From positions 1-64,000 of the forward strand of contig WTXD01000045.1 of assembly GCA_022496205.1 (NCBI GenBank): DNA of 64,000 bases. The letters run 5' to 3'. The translations under genes and the position numbers were made by a program. This DNA is from Gloeopeniophorella convolvens (Eukaryota > Basidiomycota > Agaricomycetes > Russulales). How positions within the stretch are numbered: the first letter of the stretch is position 1; every line of letters starts with the position of its first letter. Under the pieces are notes generated by a model. That model was given only the letters and a program-made list of their open reading frames with translations. It was not told the DNA's origin and did no database searches. Below are positions 1 to 13,294 of the stretch, one piece after another.

Positions 1-1504
1 CAAGACCGGAGTTTCATCTAGCCAAATGGAAAAGTGGATATGGTGCCCACGTTTTCCCCTCTTTTGTCACCCAGGAAGACATGGTAGATGTCGGAATAGC
101 CGTCTCAAGCCACAGAAGGTTCATGACAAGTTGCCGTTCTACGGCTCCCAAAAGACTTTCGGGTATATCAGAGCACGCCGAGAAGGGATAGTCGCACCCA
201 AGCATACCGAAATATGGCGAGGCATGAAGAGGGTCGCTGGTACAGACGAGTGAGGGAGGTTTGAGACTGGGTTTGGAGAAATGGGAGCAACGCATGGACA
301 CTGCGTTCTTGTTGCCCATCGGCCTTTCCTGTGGCGGTAGACATTTCCGCTTCGAACCTGACACCGCGTTCGTTGTCACCTCGGAGTCCAAGGAGGCGTG
401 TCTGTCGTCGTCGTCGATGCCGCGAGGGAACCTAACTCTGGCACATACGGCGGTCGGCGCGGGATCCCGACTCAGGGTTAAGGTTCACGAGAAAGCTTAC
501 ATTTAGCCACGGAGTCCCCAACTGAGCAGATGTCGTTATATCGAACGCTAGGAACACATGAGGATGAACGAGACTTCTCGAGCCTCACATACACCTGGTG
601 CTGACGGGGAAGACTTCATTACCGAGAAGGTAGATTTATTTTTAATTGGCAAACACAAGTTAGACTACATAGACAAACATGCATCTGGTGACGACTACAA
701 CCACAAATCTGGAATAAACCATGGTCAGTCATTTGTTGTCAACAAAGATACGCCTCGCGCTGCCAGAGTCAGACATCCATAGGAAGGACTATTACCCTCA
801 TTGTGCCGACCCCCACCTAGCGCCAGCGCACCAACCCGAAGGAAGGCGGTCCACACTCCACTCAACTAATGGGTTCAGCGAGTAAGAGGGGAAGTATGAA
901 CGTTCGGAATCGGGGGAGTACTCCTTGCAGGAGGGCACTAGAGTGGAAACTGCGAATTTCGGCATTGTTTCATCTTCTAGGCAGCGCGAGAAAGTTATCA
1001 ACGCAGGCCAGACACTCACCAAGAATGGCTCCCATTAGGCGGGTAAAACGAAAGCCCATAAGCCCTAAGAAATACAATGAGTATAAGGTGACAAATGTTG
1101 ACAAGAAGAACGAATAGGTCAGACGAAATGGTACTGGCAAGCACACTTTGCGTTCCGAAGAACGCGTGTCTGTTGCGAACAGACAGCTCTATTCCTCGGC
1201 ATGGTCGTATAAGACGGGGAAGAGAATGGAGTCATCACGAAAGAGTGTGTTGAAGACACCAAGACAAGATTCACTCACAAGGATCATCCATCCATTGTCC
1301 CGGATACCAAAAGTTCGGAGAAGAATACTCGGGAGAGAAATTTTATAAGCTGAGGGTGTGGTCCGTGCACTAATTACGTAACATTGTGGCACGTGCCGGT
1401 GCACTGGAGCGCCGTTCTCCTCACTCGCAGTGTCGCACATCTTCGACACCGACACCAACAACAGCCACCACGACGCAACTTTCGCAGAACTCACACTGGA
1501 GGGA
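1..1504. other. No gene supported
   Basis: The longest open frames are about 125 codons (14..391 minus) and 101 codons (1189..1494 minus) without recognisable motifs. The first could be an exon of an unknown gene but nothing confirms it. Frame 1430-1504 may be extra 5' coding sequence of the RING-like gene. Confidence 0.4.
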
Positions 1505-3222
1505 ATGTCTGTTGTGTTAGCGGGAACATCGGGCTCCCATATCCCTCAGCGCCGTACACATCGTGAAGTCATTGACGTCGACGAGCTCGAGGACGAGCAG
1601 CTTCAACCTCAGCCTCGACGGCAACGGCTACCCAGAAGTTCTTCCGGAGACCAGGTCTCAGAAATCATTGTATTGGACAGCGACGATGAGGTAGAACCGG
1701 GTCCATCCACACGTCCCCGGCCCATAGGTGAGCGCGCCATGTCCTCTTCCGTAAATAAATAGTCCTAATCTGGACATCCCAAGGTGGCCGGCTGCGCTCT
1801 CCCCCGCCGCCCGTTCGGAGCACTCGGGTTCCGCCAGTGCCACCTTTACCTCCCCGCCTCCGCGCGCGACGTCCGCCTGCAGCATTTCCTACAGATGTCA
1901 TCCGCCCCAACCCCGAGCCCATGGAGTTTGAGAGAGCCATGGCAGCGCACGTGACAAGACCAGCATCGCATCCCCCTCTCGCGGCCGCGCCGCCCTCTCA
2001 TCACCTCCCTGTGATGGCGTTGGGAGGCGGCTTCATCTCCTTAACTCCGCAGAGTGAGGCTCGGGTAGCTCGGAATCGTCAGACGCAGGCTCTGGCGCGT
2101 CAACGGTATTTTGACCACCTCCGTGTCTCCCGTGGGATACAGCACCGCCATGGGTTCCTCTCGCAGGCCATCGGACGTATCTTCCCTACATGGCTTTTCG
2201 GCGATCCAACAGAAGAGGAGAGGATGGACGCACTGGCGTTTTCCGAAGTCGGCGCACAAGACGGCCTGCATGTCGGCGGCGAAGCCCTAATGATGCCTCA
2301 CAGGCGTGTCCCACACGAATATCGCGTTGCCTACACTCACCCATACCCCTCTGCTCCCGGATTTACACACGATTTCGAGTCACCCTCACCCTCCGACAAC
2401 GTCATCGATGTTGATGCGGAGCCCAGTACAAGCTCGAATGCCGCAGGGTCGTCTTCCGCACCCAACGAGAACATGAATACGCTAGCCTGTGCGCGCTGCT
2501 TAGACCCCCTAGTGCTGGCCGGAAGCAGGATGTCAGACGAAGAACGGACACATCGGCGACTCTGGAGCTTACTCTGCGGTCATATACTCGATGGTAAATG
2601 TATTACGGAACTGATGAAGCCACAACCAGCCCCCGGCCTAGAGCCTCCTTGTACCGACGAGTCTCCTGATGACCAGTCACAGTGTCGTGACTCCGTTGCC
2701 GTAGCTCAAGCACAGCCTACTCCTCGAACACCTGGTACGGACGCCAGAAATTCCCCGGATTTGAGTACATCCACTGCGCAACCCAACGAGAAGGCCCACA
2801 CTCTCGAGCCGCTATTAGAGCCGGCCCACCCAGCTGATACTCCCACCGGTGCCGCCTCCTTTGGCGAATATAACTGCATGCGTTCCCGCCTGCGACCGCG
2901 CAACACCGCAGGTCATGTAGCGTATCCTTCTGCGCCATCATCTCTTCCATTACAGACACCATCCCAACCCCAATCTCCGCGGCGGGGAGCGCCTCCTGTT
3001 CCTCCCGTTGCCCCTGCTCCATCTCCCCCTGTCGCCATTTCACAAGCCAAGAGGCGCTCAAAGGGCAAGGGCAAGCAGAAGGCGGTGGTCCCATCGATCA
3101 TTGAACGACACGAATGGCATTGCCCTGTTTCCCATTGCGATCGCTTGCATATAAGTCTTCATATTGAAGGCCAGGGCTGGACAATGGACGAAACACAAGG
3201 CGCGATCCCTATCTTCGCGTAA
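1505..3222 (+). CDS. RING-like protein with SUMO-interacting-type motifs, candidate ubiquitin ligase
   Basis: Two exons, 1505..1727 and 1784..3222, give 553 aa; the 56-nt intron starts GTGAGC and restores frame. The N-terminal half is Pro/Ser-rich and disordered. It carries three short hydrophobic-acidic motifs of the SUMO-interacting type: VIDVD near residue 22, IIVLDSDDE near 54 and VIDVD near 281. A zinc-binding-like region follows: CARC near 310, CGH plus Cys near 339-347, and a C-terminal CPVSHC near 521, matching the order of RING ligands but with a long insert before the last pair. SUMO-targeted ubiquitin ligases combine SIMs and a RING, so that role is an inference. The reading frame stays open upstream to 1430, just after a CAG that could be an acceptor, so another 5' exon is possible. 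I chose the first ATG in frame. Confidence 0.6.
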
Positions 3223-6200
3223 TGCCACGAGGTGAGACAGTGTTCGCTTTCGCAAGGCTCCGTCAGCCTGCTGAGACCGTGTTCCATCCTTAGGCTGCAA
3301 TGATGGTGATATCCCTCCTTGGCGCCTGCTTCGCTACCTGCACGTAGCCTTTATCGCAGCCTCCAGCACGCGCACCCGCTCGTTTGGAAGCATGGATGGA
3401 TGTCGATAATAAATGTTGTTTTCTCACCGCATGGTACAGAAGGCTTTACTGAAGCGTGTGACTGTATAATCTCTTCCGTGAGGACTGATCCTGGGCCTCA
3501 GTCATTCACAATCTAGCAACCTAGCTTGATGTCCACTCCACACATCAAGCGTAACATCACAGAATCGACTCTTCTGCACACTGTCTAGTTAGGACTCTGT
3601 TGATGATGCTGTTGATCACAATCACGCGCGACTAATACACTAGGCTGGCAACCATCTGCTTCTTTCCGTTTGATGGCTCTGCTGTTGCATCATCATTCCA
3701 GCTGAACATGGCTTTCTTCACAGTCTCAACATCATAGATCCGGACTTTCGCCCATGAGTTACAACCCCACGCAGCAAAACCCGCCTATACTGATCAGGAA
3801 GCCGTCAGATGGTCATTGTTGCGGTCGCAAACGGCGATCTCGCCAACTATTGACAAGTTGATACGACCACAAATTGCGCCGCTAGCGCCGATACGATAGG
3901 ACCACTGGGGCTCCGACTGTTATACTCGCGAAGCACTAACTCCAAACGCCATACGACGCAACTCATCGAGTGGATGGGCATTGTTGCCGCGGCAGCTAAA
4001 ATAACCCTAACTCCCTGACTTGACCCAGCGACGCTTTGCAATGGACAGTGACATATTTCTTTTCTTCGCATACATTAGTGTTCCCGAAGTACAGAACTTC
4101 ACGTAGTACGAATGGCGACGTGTACTCGCGCGCATGTATGCTGCTTGTGCGAAATGCTGTCATCCTTACACCAGACGCCAGAGGTGCTATTCTTGAATAC
4201 TTGAGTACGTATCAGCTCCATCGCGAAGTGCAATGTGCTGATGCGCCCTCATAGTGAGGGAAGCAGGTTAGTTCAAACACACTCCATGCGCGCGGCGATG
4301 AGCCTCAGCCGTCTCCCCCTGTTGATTATTGTCAGCGGTTCTTGAAGGTGCGACCGACGAGTCGATGCTGATCTGTAAGATATCTTGGCGGGGCTCATTA
4401 TAACTTCTCATTAATGATGTGTTACATATACAACAGCTCTCTGTGATGGATATATCACCGTCATATCTGATATGTTTAGCTACCAGCCGCCTGTATCCTG
4501 AACGTGGCTTCGCTATGTTTTCTCCAATTCCTCATGTTTCCGGTGGGTCTATCACGTGATGAAAACGAACCTCGTGCCGGGATTCTAACGCCACCGTGAC
4601 AAGTTACACCCGGACGCTCATTCCCGCACTTCGTCCGCCATCTATCGAACAATATGACAGGCACCAGCTTCTTGTTTCCCATGAACTAAGTTCAAAGGAT
4701 GTACCTCTATAGAAGGTAGTGTAAACACTGCTTGTTTCACAGACTAGTCACTTTCGACCTGGCCAGTCGGGCTCCGGAATAAGGCAGGCTTGTCGTCGCG
4801 CGTGGCGGTTCAGGGTACAACAAATTGGCATTGTTCCCTTGGTGCAGGACGGGCGCTCGCCACATCATTTCTTGTCCTCCTGGATTGAACTTCTCATCCA
4901 CCGGCCAGGGCAGCTATCTCCATTCCTCCGACATGTACGGTGCTCACCGACGGTGCCACGAGAAAAATGATCGCTCCGACTTCTCTAGGCAGTCCTACAC
5001 GCCCTGGGACACTCTCACATGGAGCCGCACTGCCAGCTCTCGATGTGAGCGGAAGGTTGATCGGAGGTAATTAATGCAGGAACCTGCGACGTCCAATGGA
5101 ATCTTCATTATGTGCGTCGAACTCATGACCTGCGATGTCTTCATACATCGACCGTGTAGGGATGTACACACCTTCTCTTATCATTGTTTGTTCCCTAAGA
5201 GTGGAAGAGAACGCAATTTTGGAACGCCAGTGCTCAAGGTTTGTTCATCACAACATCATACCAAACGAGAACTGAGGTATGGCCGTGCGAGATTCCGGGT
5301 ATGGCTGCAAGGCTGACTTCGATTCCCACTGCCAGCAGCACTCTTGCTGATCTCCCTCGCCCCTGATGCCGAGATCTCGACTCAGTGGGCATTTAGAGAA
5401 CCTCCAGTCCTGGACAATTTTATCTGCCTTGTGTCAGCAACTGCACAGCAGAATAACATTGTTACTCTAACGACGGTCCCTCCGACCTCGTGGTCATGTC
5501 ATTCACATCTTATTGCATGTGATACGTGGGGAAGATCCAGCACGCAGAGTTTTTCGACGCTTCTTTTCGTGACATCGGCGGCGAACCATGTCTCCCCCAA
5601 ACCACAGTTACCTATCGGAGCCTTTTGCGATGGATAATAGCCTCAAATACCGGATATCTTATGTAAAGCTAGTGTTCCTTTTCCTGCCATCTGTCATTTT
5701 GTCTGAAAGCTTTCCAGCCAATGTTTGTCAAGCTCGACGTTGCAAATCAGGTCAGCTAAGCACTTCGTGATCGATGCGCAAACCCATACATGCGCGCGGT
5801 GTCACCTGAGGCATGAGACAGATGATCGCATAGCCCGTGATCTTCCTGTGCAGGAAGCATCGAAGCAAACTTTCCGCGGCGACCATCACGTCCTTGGTGG
5901 CAATGCACAGCACGTCTCAGTCCTCTACGGATTCATCTAAATGCGTAAATGCGTATGTGATCCCTGTCCGACTCGGAGCGCCACCAAGCACTAGCTATTT
6001 GCTACGATCTCGCCATATGCTCGCATATACCTAGACAGCGGGTCATTTGGAGTGGCGACATCGCGTGTACACACGCTGATGGTATCTGGTTCGCATATTC
6101 TCTTTTCCCGTTCTTTGTAATGTGCTAATGGACTTATTTGCAGTTCTGGAGTTCTCTTGTCTCATGATCGTGACCCAGGAGGAGTTTCAACTTCAGTCGC

Positions 6201-9200
6201 CGCCTCGCTCAACAACCGACCCACATGATGCCGAGGGCGCGATGACCCCCCGTCCCACCCCGCGATGCTCCTCGTACACTGCCCTGGCATGCCTCCTTGA
6301 CAATACAGGGCCACTTGCTGCGATCTTGAGCTCGTGTTTTCGCGAGCCGCGAGCGCTTCACTTTAAATGACATGATCCCCATTGAGGATTATGATTATCT
6401 CAATTTATCCGGTGTCACGACCGGGGAATTCATGTCGCCTTCGTTTTCTAGCCGCACTACCGCTCAGAAAAGAGGAAGGCCGGCTGCGGCACACAGTGTT
6501 GTCTGAACGACAACCTCCAGCTTAGGTTGGACGTTACACAGTGAGCTGATGGGTGGTTCTGGGCATGAAAGCGCCCAGGCATAAGCGACCAGGTACGTCG
6601 TCCTACGAAGTATCCTCGACCCTAGCATCTCTGACCAACGTATTGAATTTCCCAGAACTTGTGTGCAGATGACTCGGCCTCTACGTAGCATTTGGACGCC
6701 AAGGCCGGTGCTGGGATATTCCGGCGATCGCAATACAATACGAATGGGTGCGCCACGAGTGCTATGACGCGGCGCGGCGACAATAAACCGAAGCTGTCCT
6801 TTGATGCTGCGAGGAACACAAGCCACAGACGCTGCTCCTTGTTGTACCACATGGCTGCCCTGAAAAACGGCCCTTCCAGCCTATCTGGTTGTTTCCTTGT
6901 TGGTTCTCCTCCGCAGGTAGTTCTTCCTGGCATTGTGAGCCTATTAGAATACGCGGCAACGAGTCCGAGTCGCAATCGCAGGATACCGTCACCCCATTGT
7001 ACGTCTATTTGGTACATTTCCATGTTCTTCTTCCATGCTGTTTTATGTCTCCGCGGTAAAATAGCCCCATCGAAGACATATCTACATACGTACGCTTGAC
7101 GTCCCTGAGCAGCGAGGTCTCCTCGGCGCTTCTGGCATGTACCCAACAGAATCTCATATATGCGCTTACGCTGCCCGCGCAAGCCCGTACCGTAAGCTCT
7201 TGCATGGTCTAAGTACTCCAATCTCTGCACAAGGACAGCTTTTTGGAGAACACAAGAGAGACGCGCAGGTGCATTGCCGATGTGAACGCCACACTGCGTT
7301 GAAAGTTACTCTACACATGCTGTCCGCGGCGCCCCGGTGATTGCTCGACAAGTGCGCAGCCGTTTCGGCAGCGCGCTAAGCCAGAACCCTGCATGACGGC
7401 GGCATGTTCTGATGCTTAGGAACCCCGTGGATTCGCACCGTTCCGGCGACCACGGGAAACACATACTCTTCCTGGATTGGAGATAATCATTGACCAGCCC
7501 GTGTCAGCATTGGTCCTCGCCCCTGGCCAGCTCAGCCCACGCTGTAGTGGAGATCGTGAGAGCAGCAGAAAGAAGATCGACACAATGGCCACTGTACGGA
7601 TTCTATATCCGTATAAAATGCATCACTAGCTGCAGAGCCTCTTCGAACTGTCAAGAAAGGGTGTCCCGGGCGCTGTAGATAAGTACGCGTTGGCTGATCC
7701 CGCGCCGGCGGGATGCCATCGAGCATGCAATACACAGAGGAGAATAAGGCTTGTCATCGTTCCCAGGGTAGCCCTAGAGGCGGTGCCGACTGCGTCCGGA
7801 TCGCTGGCCGCTGGTCAAGAGTAGGACTGGATCTGATTCCTGATCATTAGACCATTCTAACTGCGATCAAAATACGAGCTTCCTCCAATTCTCCAACAAA
7901 ATCATCCATCATTCAGTGCTACCTAAGTCTAAGTTGCATTAAAGGGGGCTGTGCTCCACGCAACCTGCCCCCCTATTCCGCCGACGAAGTCTACGCGCCG
8001 CACAAACTGCTGTGCACTCCGCAGGGCATGGCGGTTCCGAGTGCGGCCAGCCAATACATAGCTGGTGGCTACCGTGCGCCGTGCCAGACGGGAACCTTCG
8101 TGGAGATTGGGTGCACTGCATGCCCCAAGGACGACGAATCATGACAGCTGCGCTGGAGTGCTGCTGTATGGGGAAGACCGAGAAATTCCAGAAGACGGTA
8201 GTGCCGGGTGCAACTTTCTCTCACGTCGTGTTCCCTTTTCGCAAGAAATGACGGACTGTTGCGCCCACAGTCATTCTAACGGCAGAAGCCAGCAGGATAC
8301 AACGCGCGGTGTGTGTATGTATATGGGTGCGCGGGCGATGCCTGATTTTCCACAGCCACGGCGAAGAATGCCGTCACGAAAGGAATTTCAACATCGAATC
8401 TCCGATCGTTGGGTAGTAAAGTACTTTGACGTGACAAAGGGAAAAGCATCCGAAAATGTAAGCGCCCGCCTGGAATAGTGACACTGAAGGGCGCGGCGTG
8501 GGCCACGCGCCGTGTACAAACGGAGGGCCAGTTCACGCGAGGTGCCTACATGATCATATGGCCAATCGACGAGATAGGATGGCTATCAATCCATATAGAA
8601 AGTGATATCGCTTACTTAAATGTGTCTGGAAGGGTGGTTCGCGTGAGTAGAGAAGATGTGGAATGGGCAGCCACGCGGGATGGAGCCTGGACCGCAGGAT
8701 CAGCGTCGAGGAATGAGATCAGCGCGCGGAGAGATTGTTGGGCATTCTGCGGGAGTAAGATCCCGAGTAGGGTGAGATGACATGGGATAGCGTTCCTGCC
8801 GCGGAAGAATTGAGGAGTGATGGGAGCAAGGCGGCCGTTCCCCACAGTACTATATCAGCGTCGTGATCAAAGGAAGTTGTTAGTGACCAGGTTGCAATGA
8901 CAGAGGGCAGGCGGCGTGGATCGGCGGAGTCATGGCGCAGTTGGTGAAACCTGGAAAGAAGAGGGTTGGCTGGAGATGATGCACCGGAGACCACTGCGGG
9001 GTTGACCGTTTTCGAAATTAGAGGGTGCCAGGCCGAAACGGAGCAGGAGGGATATTCTGTGGGTTTCGCGACAGATATCGAGTGTTACTGTTTCGGATGG
9101 GATTACGGTGGGTTTAGCGTGCAAGATTCAGGAAGGCTGGGAGAATAGAATTGCGAGTCGGCTTGTTTGTGATGTGATGTTCAGATCGTTCCGGCTTACA

Positions 9201-9304
9201 TATTGTAGTTGTGTGCTCTCCAGGCCCTCGGAACTCTAGCATACCGTTAATCTATAAATCGACCAAGATGTTCTCGTATTGTCCAATCTTCCCCCGAACC
9301 CACT
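3223..9304. other. Gene-poor 6-kb stretch
   Basis: Only scattered short frames in all phases. The longest (6622..7230 minus, 202 codons) has no domain, low-quality composition and overlapping frames on the other strand. No transposase, reverse transcriptase, terminal repeat or RNA gene was seen. A minus-strand tract near 8.6-9.1 kb has somewhat protein-like fragments, but no joined model works. Confidence 0.5.
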
Positions 9305-10758
9305 ATGCTTACCGACGACCTCCCCTGGCCAGAACTCGGCAACGTCTCTCGCGGCGCTACACGAGGCAACCAAGGACAGAAGGGTGTCCTCTCCCCTCCC
9401 AACAGCGACGGCCGCAGCCTCATCCAGCTCCGCGTCCAGCCCGGCGTCCTCACCGTCCTGCTCAACAGACAAGCCACTGAGTGGTACCGTGCCCTGGATG
9501 CTGAGGTCAACCATGCCCTCAAGCTAACCAAGACCTACTGGCGCAAGGCTCGCCGACGGCAGGACTACGACCCCATCGCCGATCAGGACCACATGGAACT
9601 GCACGAGTGGCTCCAGCAGCTCAAGGACAAGGTCATGTCTCACCTCGAGCTGCTCATGCAGCGTGGCGACATCAAGGGTCCGCCCTACGTCATGCCCGAC
9701 AACGTCGAGCTCACCTTCCTGCGCAAGTTCATCGAGCGCCAGGCTGCGGGCATCCCGCACAATCCCCGCCTCCGCAAGGCATTCCTTGAGAACCGCTACA
9801 ATGCCCCCGCCCGGCTCCCTCCGCCGCCACCCTCAGAATCACCAGAGCCGTCAGACGACTCCGTCCTCGACGGAGCCTCGGACGACGACGGATGGGACGG
9901 CGACCGCAGACACATCCCCCACGGTATGTCGCGCCCTCGCTTCTCGTCCTTCCTCCGTTCATTCATCTGTCATAGAGCGTTCGGTCTCGCGCTACACTGG
10001 TCCCGTTTCCGCAGTCTCCTACCCGGCGCCAATGAAGTCTAGTCCCCGCCTAGGCAGCATCAAGTCACTTGAAGAAGAGGCGGAATCTTCCAGTACGTGG
10101 GAAGACCTCTCGATTTTGGCTTGTTGTTTATTCTCGTCGTAGGCATCCACCTTCAAGGCGCCCGCAGTGCTCTGCGCCGCGCACAAAAAGCCACCCAGGA
10201 CTCCTTCGCTGCCTACACCGCTTCGCTTGAAGCAGAGCGCCGGGCACTGCAAGACGTGGCCGTCCTCGAAGACCGCCGGGACCACATTGGTACGCCGTTC
10301 CGACCATCTCCGCGGCTCACTGGCTAACACTCCGCCAGTATCATTAGTTCTGCGTCAGCACCCGCGCCCGCAAGGTGCGAACTGCCCATTCCCCGGGTGC
10401 GCGTGCGTTGACGGCGTCCCAGAAGGCCCGCCAGCGTATCCTCGCAAGCTCTCCTACGACCCCGAGCACGCCCGCTATCCCACCTACTCTGCGCCGCCAC
10501 CACCACCAATGCGTTCCGCATACGCCTGGGACGACCGTGAACGCGAGGACGCAGGGTCGCCTCATACGTCGAGCGCTAGCACCAGCGCAGGCGGATCGCC
10601 TGCGCGGAAGCATGCACGAACGTGGGATTCTGAGGTGAGCCAGCAGCTCTCTCCGTGTTGTCGGACGTCGATGCTGATGTCCCGATCCGCAGGAGCCGCC
10701 AATCCGCAAGCGCCTCGCGGGCTCCGCATCGGGCTCTCCGCCCATGCACGCGGCGTAA
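9305..10758 (+). CDS. Unknown conserved-looking protein, five exons
   Basis: Exons 9305..9923, 9976..10092, 10143..10289, 10339..10634 and 10693..10758 join in frame to 414 aa. All four introns are 49-58 nt with GT-AG ends. I do not recognise the family. The first ~185 residues look like a compact, mostly helical domain rich in charged residues and containing MELHEWLQQLKDKV. An acidic Ser/Asp stretch follows, then a strongly charged helix in exon 3 (rich in Arg, Gln, Glu and Ala, probably coiled coil), a Cys pair region (CPFPGCAC) and a Pro-rich tail with basic IRKRL near the end. No signal peptide or membrane segment is visible. Even codon use, consistent intron phases and a clear ATG support a real gene; function is unknown. 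Confidence 0.7.
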
Positions 10759-11654
10759 AGCAGGCCGCGGGCTTGCACGCTACCTTGTGCCGCCGCGCCG
10801 CTACTCGCACATGTGTGCACCTGTGTCGGTGGATGGCTAAGCACGGGCTTGCGCATGGCGGTGTTGATGACCCTTTGACGCTGACGCTGATGATGTTGAT
10901 GATGACGACCCTGTCGCTGGTCGATAACTTCCCGCCGTACCGTATCCATCGTCTAATTGCTGTTGTAGTTCGTAACCCACGTATACCCTCACGCTGTGTC
11001 GTACCAATCACGATATGTACAAATTGAGGTGATCAACAGATCACCCGATCCCAGACACACTACACAGGCCGCGCGGCGCCTGGGCACCAGGGCCGCCCTG
11101 CAAGCTTTCGAACGTATTGACCAAACGGCAGCAATGCATAGGGCACGGCAGCGCGGGCGTGTGAGCACTGATGCGACTGTAAGATGGCCGATGGGTCCAA
11201 TGCCCAGCGGTTACCCATCCAATCTCCACATCCTGGCGCCGCGACGCCATCTCCACAGTTCGGGCGGCAAAATTGGTTCGGAAAGCCCGGGTTTTGCGGA
11301 GACGCGTAGCGTGTCAGCAACTACGCATGCAGATAGACGAATGCCCGGGTATCATGCTCACTCAGCCATGTATGATGGATGGTCCGAAGATGCCAGAGAA
11401 CCCGTCACCGTGGCCAGATGTCGGTAATTCATTCTCGCCGTGGGACTGATTGCTAAATTAAGCAAAGGGTGCTAACTAATGTGACACTGTTGTAGACTGA
11501 ATACAGAGCACGATACAAAATGCAGATGACGTGGGGTGGTGTGTACGGGCACACATGGTAGCAAGAAAGCCTCGCATTCGAGCTGGCAGAAGCATGTGGG
11601 ATGGCCCCGAGCCGAGCGGGGTGTCCTAGAGCGGTCTTCATTCCTCTGCACGCA
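10759..11654. other. Intergenic, nothing recognised
   Basis: Lies between the unknown five-exon gene and the 3' end of the aquaporin. The plus-strand frame 10996..11427 has no supporting motif. Confidence 0.5.
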
Positions 11655-12842
11655 TCACACGGCACTGCTCGTCGCGGCACGCTTCTCGGCGCGTATGACA
11701 CTGACGGGGTCTGGTGGCGACAGCTCTGGCTCCGTCGCTTCTTGCCCGGGGTTGAGGGTCCAGTACCTGTAGCTGTAAGTAAAGATGAGGCGGTAGAAAC
11801 AGATAGACACAGTGTGCGTCAGGGCCCAGACCTTCGCGAAACAGACGCAGAATATATGACGTACTGTTTCAGGCAGATGTAGAAGACAGTGGCCAAGAGT
11901 GCGCCGAGAAACGGGCCCAGCCAGTACTGTATTGCGCGGGGAGCGGTGTGGGTTCAGGGGCCGTAGGCGGGCAGCTATGACGGAGACGAGACGTACGATC
12001 CAGTGTGTGTCGTTCGGAAAACCCCTCACAGCTGCTGGTCCGAATGCTCGCGCGGTGTTCATGGCGGCGCCCGTATAGGGTACAGCGAACCTGCAATCTC
12101 GGCGTGTCAGTAAAGTCGACAGGGGTGGCTGCTTATCGGCCCGCACGGCCCGCCACTAACAGATGACAAGCGAACAAGGTGAGACCAACGCCGACCTGGG
12201 CCGCTTAAGTCAAAATCTGCGAGGGCGAGGTCGTTTACGTGAGAAAGAGACATACGGGAGCGAACGGCGTTGCACTGTGCTTCTCGGCCGCGAGCATCAA
12301 TACCGCGAAGCAGAGCGCTGCGGTGATGAACATCTCAATGAACGTGCCTTGCGCACGGTTGATGCTCGGTGAGAGCACAGTGCTAGTGACCGCATCAGAA
12401 TGATGAAGAAAGCCGAATGGAGGGCCACGCACTCGTATGTGACTGGGCCGGCTGTAAGCGCGCGTATAATCCCCGCAGCAGCGATCGCGCCGGTCAGCTG
12501 CGCGATGCAATAGAGAGCGAAACGCATCGGGCCAATCGACCCAACAAGAAGCAACGCGAGGCTGACATTCGGGTTGAATAGACCACCTGTTACGCGGAAA
12601 AATAGCCATGCAGACGCAAGCAGGCTTAGGCCGAAGGAGGTCGCAATGTAGAGCGTGCGTTCGAGGGTGGAGCCGTCAACCGCATGCGAGCTTTGCACTC
12701 CACCAAATGCCAGGGTCAGGAACACCGCCGTTCCAACTAACTCGAGAAGTCCGGCCTTGAAGTCTTCAGCTAGTGTTGATTTGGGCCAATAACCGTGCAG
12801 CATTCTCAAAGATTCGCGGGGGGATAGGTTCGATACGGCCAT
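11655..12842 (-). CDS. Aquaporin (MIP family)
   Basis: Six exons on the minus strand (12842..12433, 12382..12256, 12195..12161, 12090..11997, 11926..11865, 11772..11655) give 281 aa, the usual size for fungal orthodox aquaporins. The first pore loop carries NPN (in GGLFNPNVSLALL) and the second NTA (in GAAMNTARAFGPA). Both are departures from the canonical NPA that are common in basidiomycete water channels. Six hydrophobic segments are visible, ending with a hydrophilic tail that includes WTLNPGQEATEPELSPPDP. The protein should sit in the plasma or an internal membrane and pass water or small solutes. The 35-nt exon 3 and phases 2,0,2,0,2 all fit. Codon choice is GC-rich like its neighbours. 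Water versus glycerol selectivity cannot be told from sequence alone. Confidence 0.9.
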
Positions 12843-13294
12843 AGTGCGCCTTGCGGTCTCCTTTAATGAGGGGAGAATGTGGCGATGGCGTAATGAAAGG
12901 GTTTGTCTAGGGCTTCCTCAGCGACAGGCGAAGTGATTCACCTATCGCAAACGGTCCCATCCCAGTCCCGTCCGGATGTTGGAGCGATCGTAAAGTGGAG
13001 AACAGGTCACGTGATCGGTCTGGTGAGATCCCCCCTAACGCTAGTCGACGGGTCACGGGCGCCAGATGTCAAGGATGGCCCTCAGCACGAGGCGGGAAGG
13101 TGCGCACTGCTGTCACGAACAACAGTGCAGGGCCAGATTTCGCCACTTGGATCGTCTCTACTGCGTCACAAATATCCATTTTGACATTCTCCCCATTCTT
13201 CGGCTAAAATAAGGTGAGCATTCGTGCAAGTGGATGATGCACTATGGTCGGTCACATAGCATTACGGGTAATCGGTAACGGGGTCAACCGCAGG
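12843..13294. other. Intergenic between aquaporin and GGQ gene
   Basis: This is the aquaporin upstream region and the downstream flank of the peptidyl-tRNA hydrolase-like gene. A CACGTGATC element lies near 13008-13016; no gene was seen. Confidence 0.5.

Noticed and set aside
6622..7230. 202-codon minus-strand ORF in the gene-poor region
   Set aside because: No recognisable domain, random-looking composition, overlapping open frames on the other strand, and no splice context.
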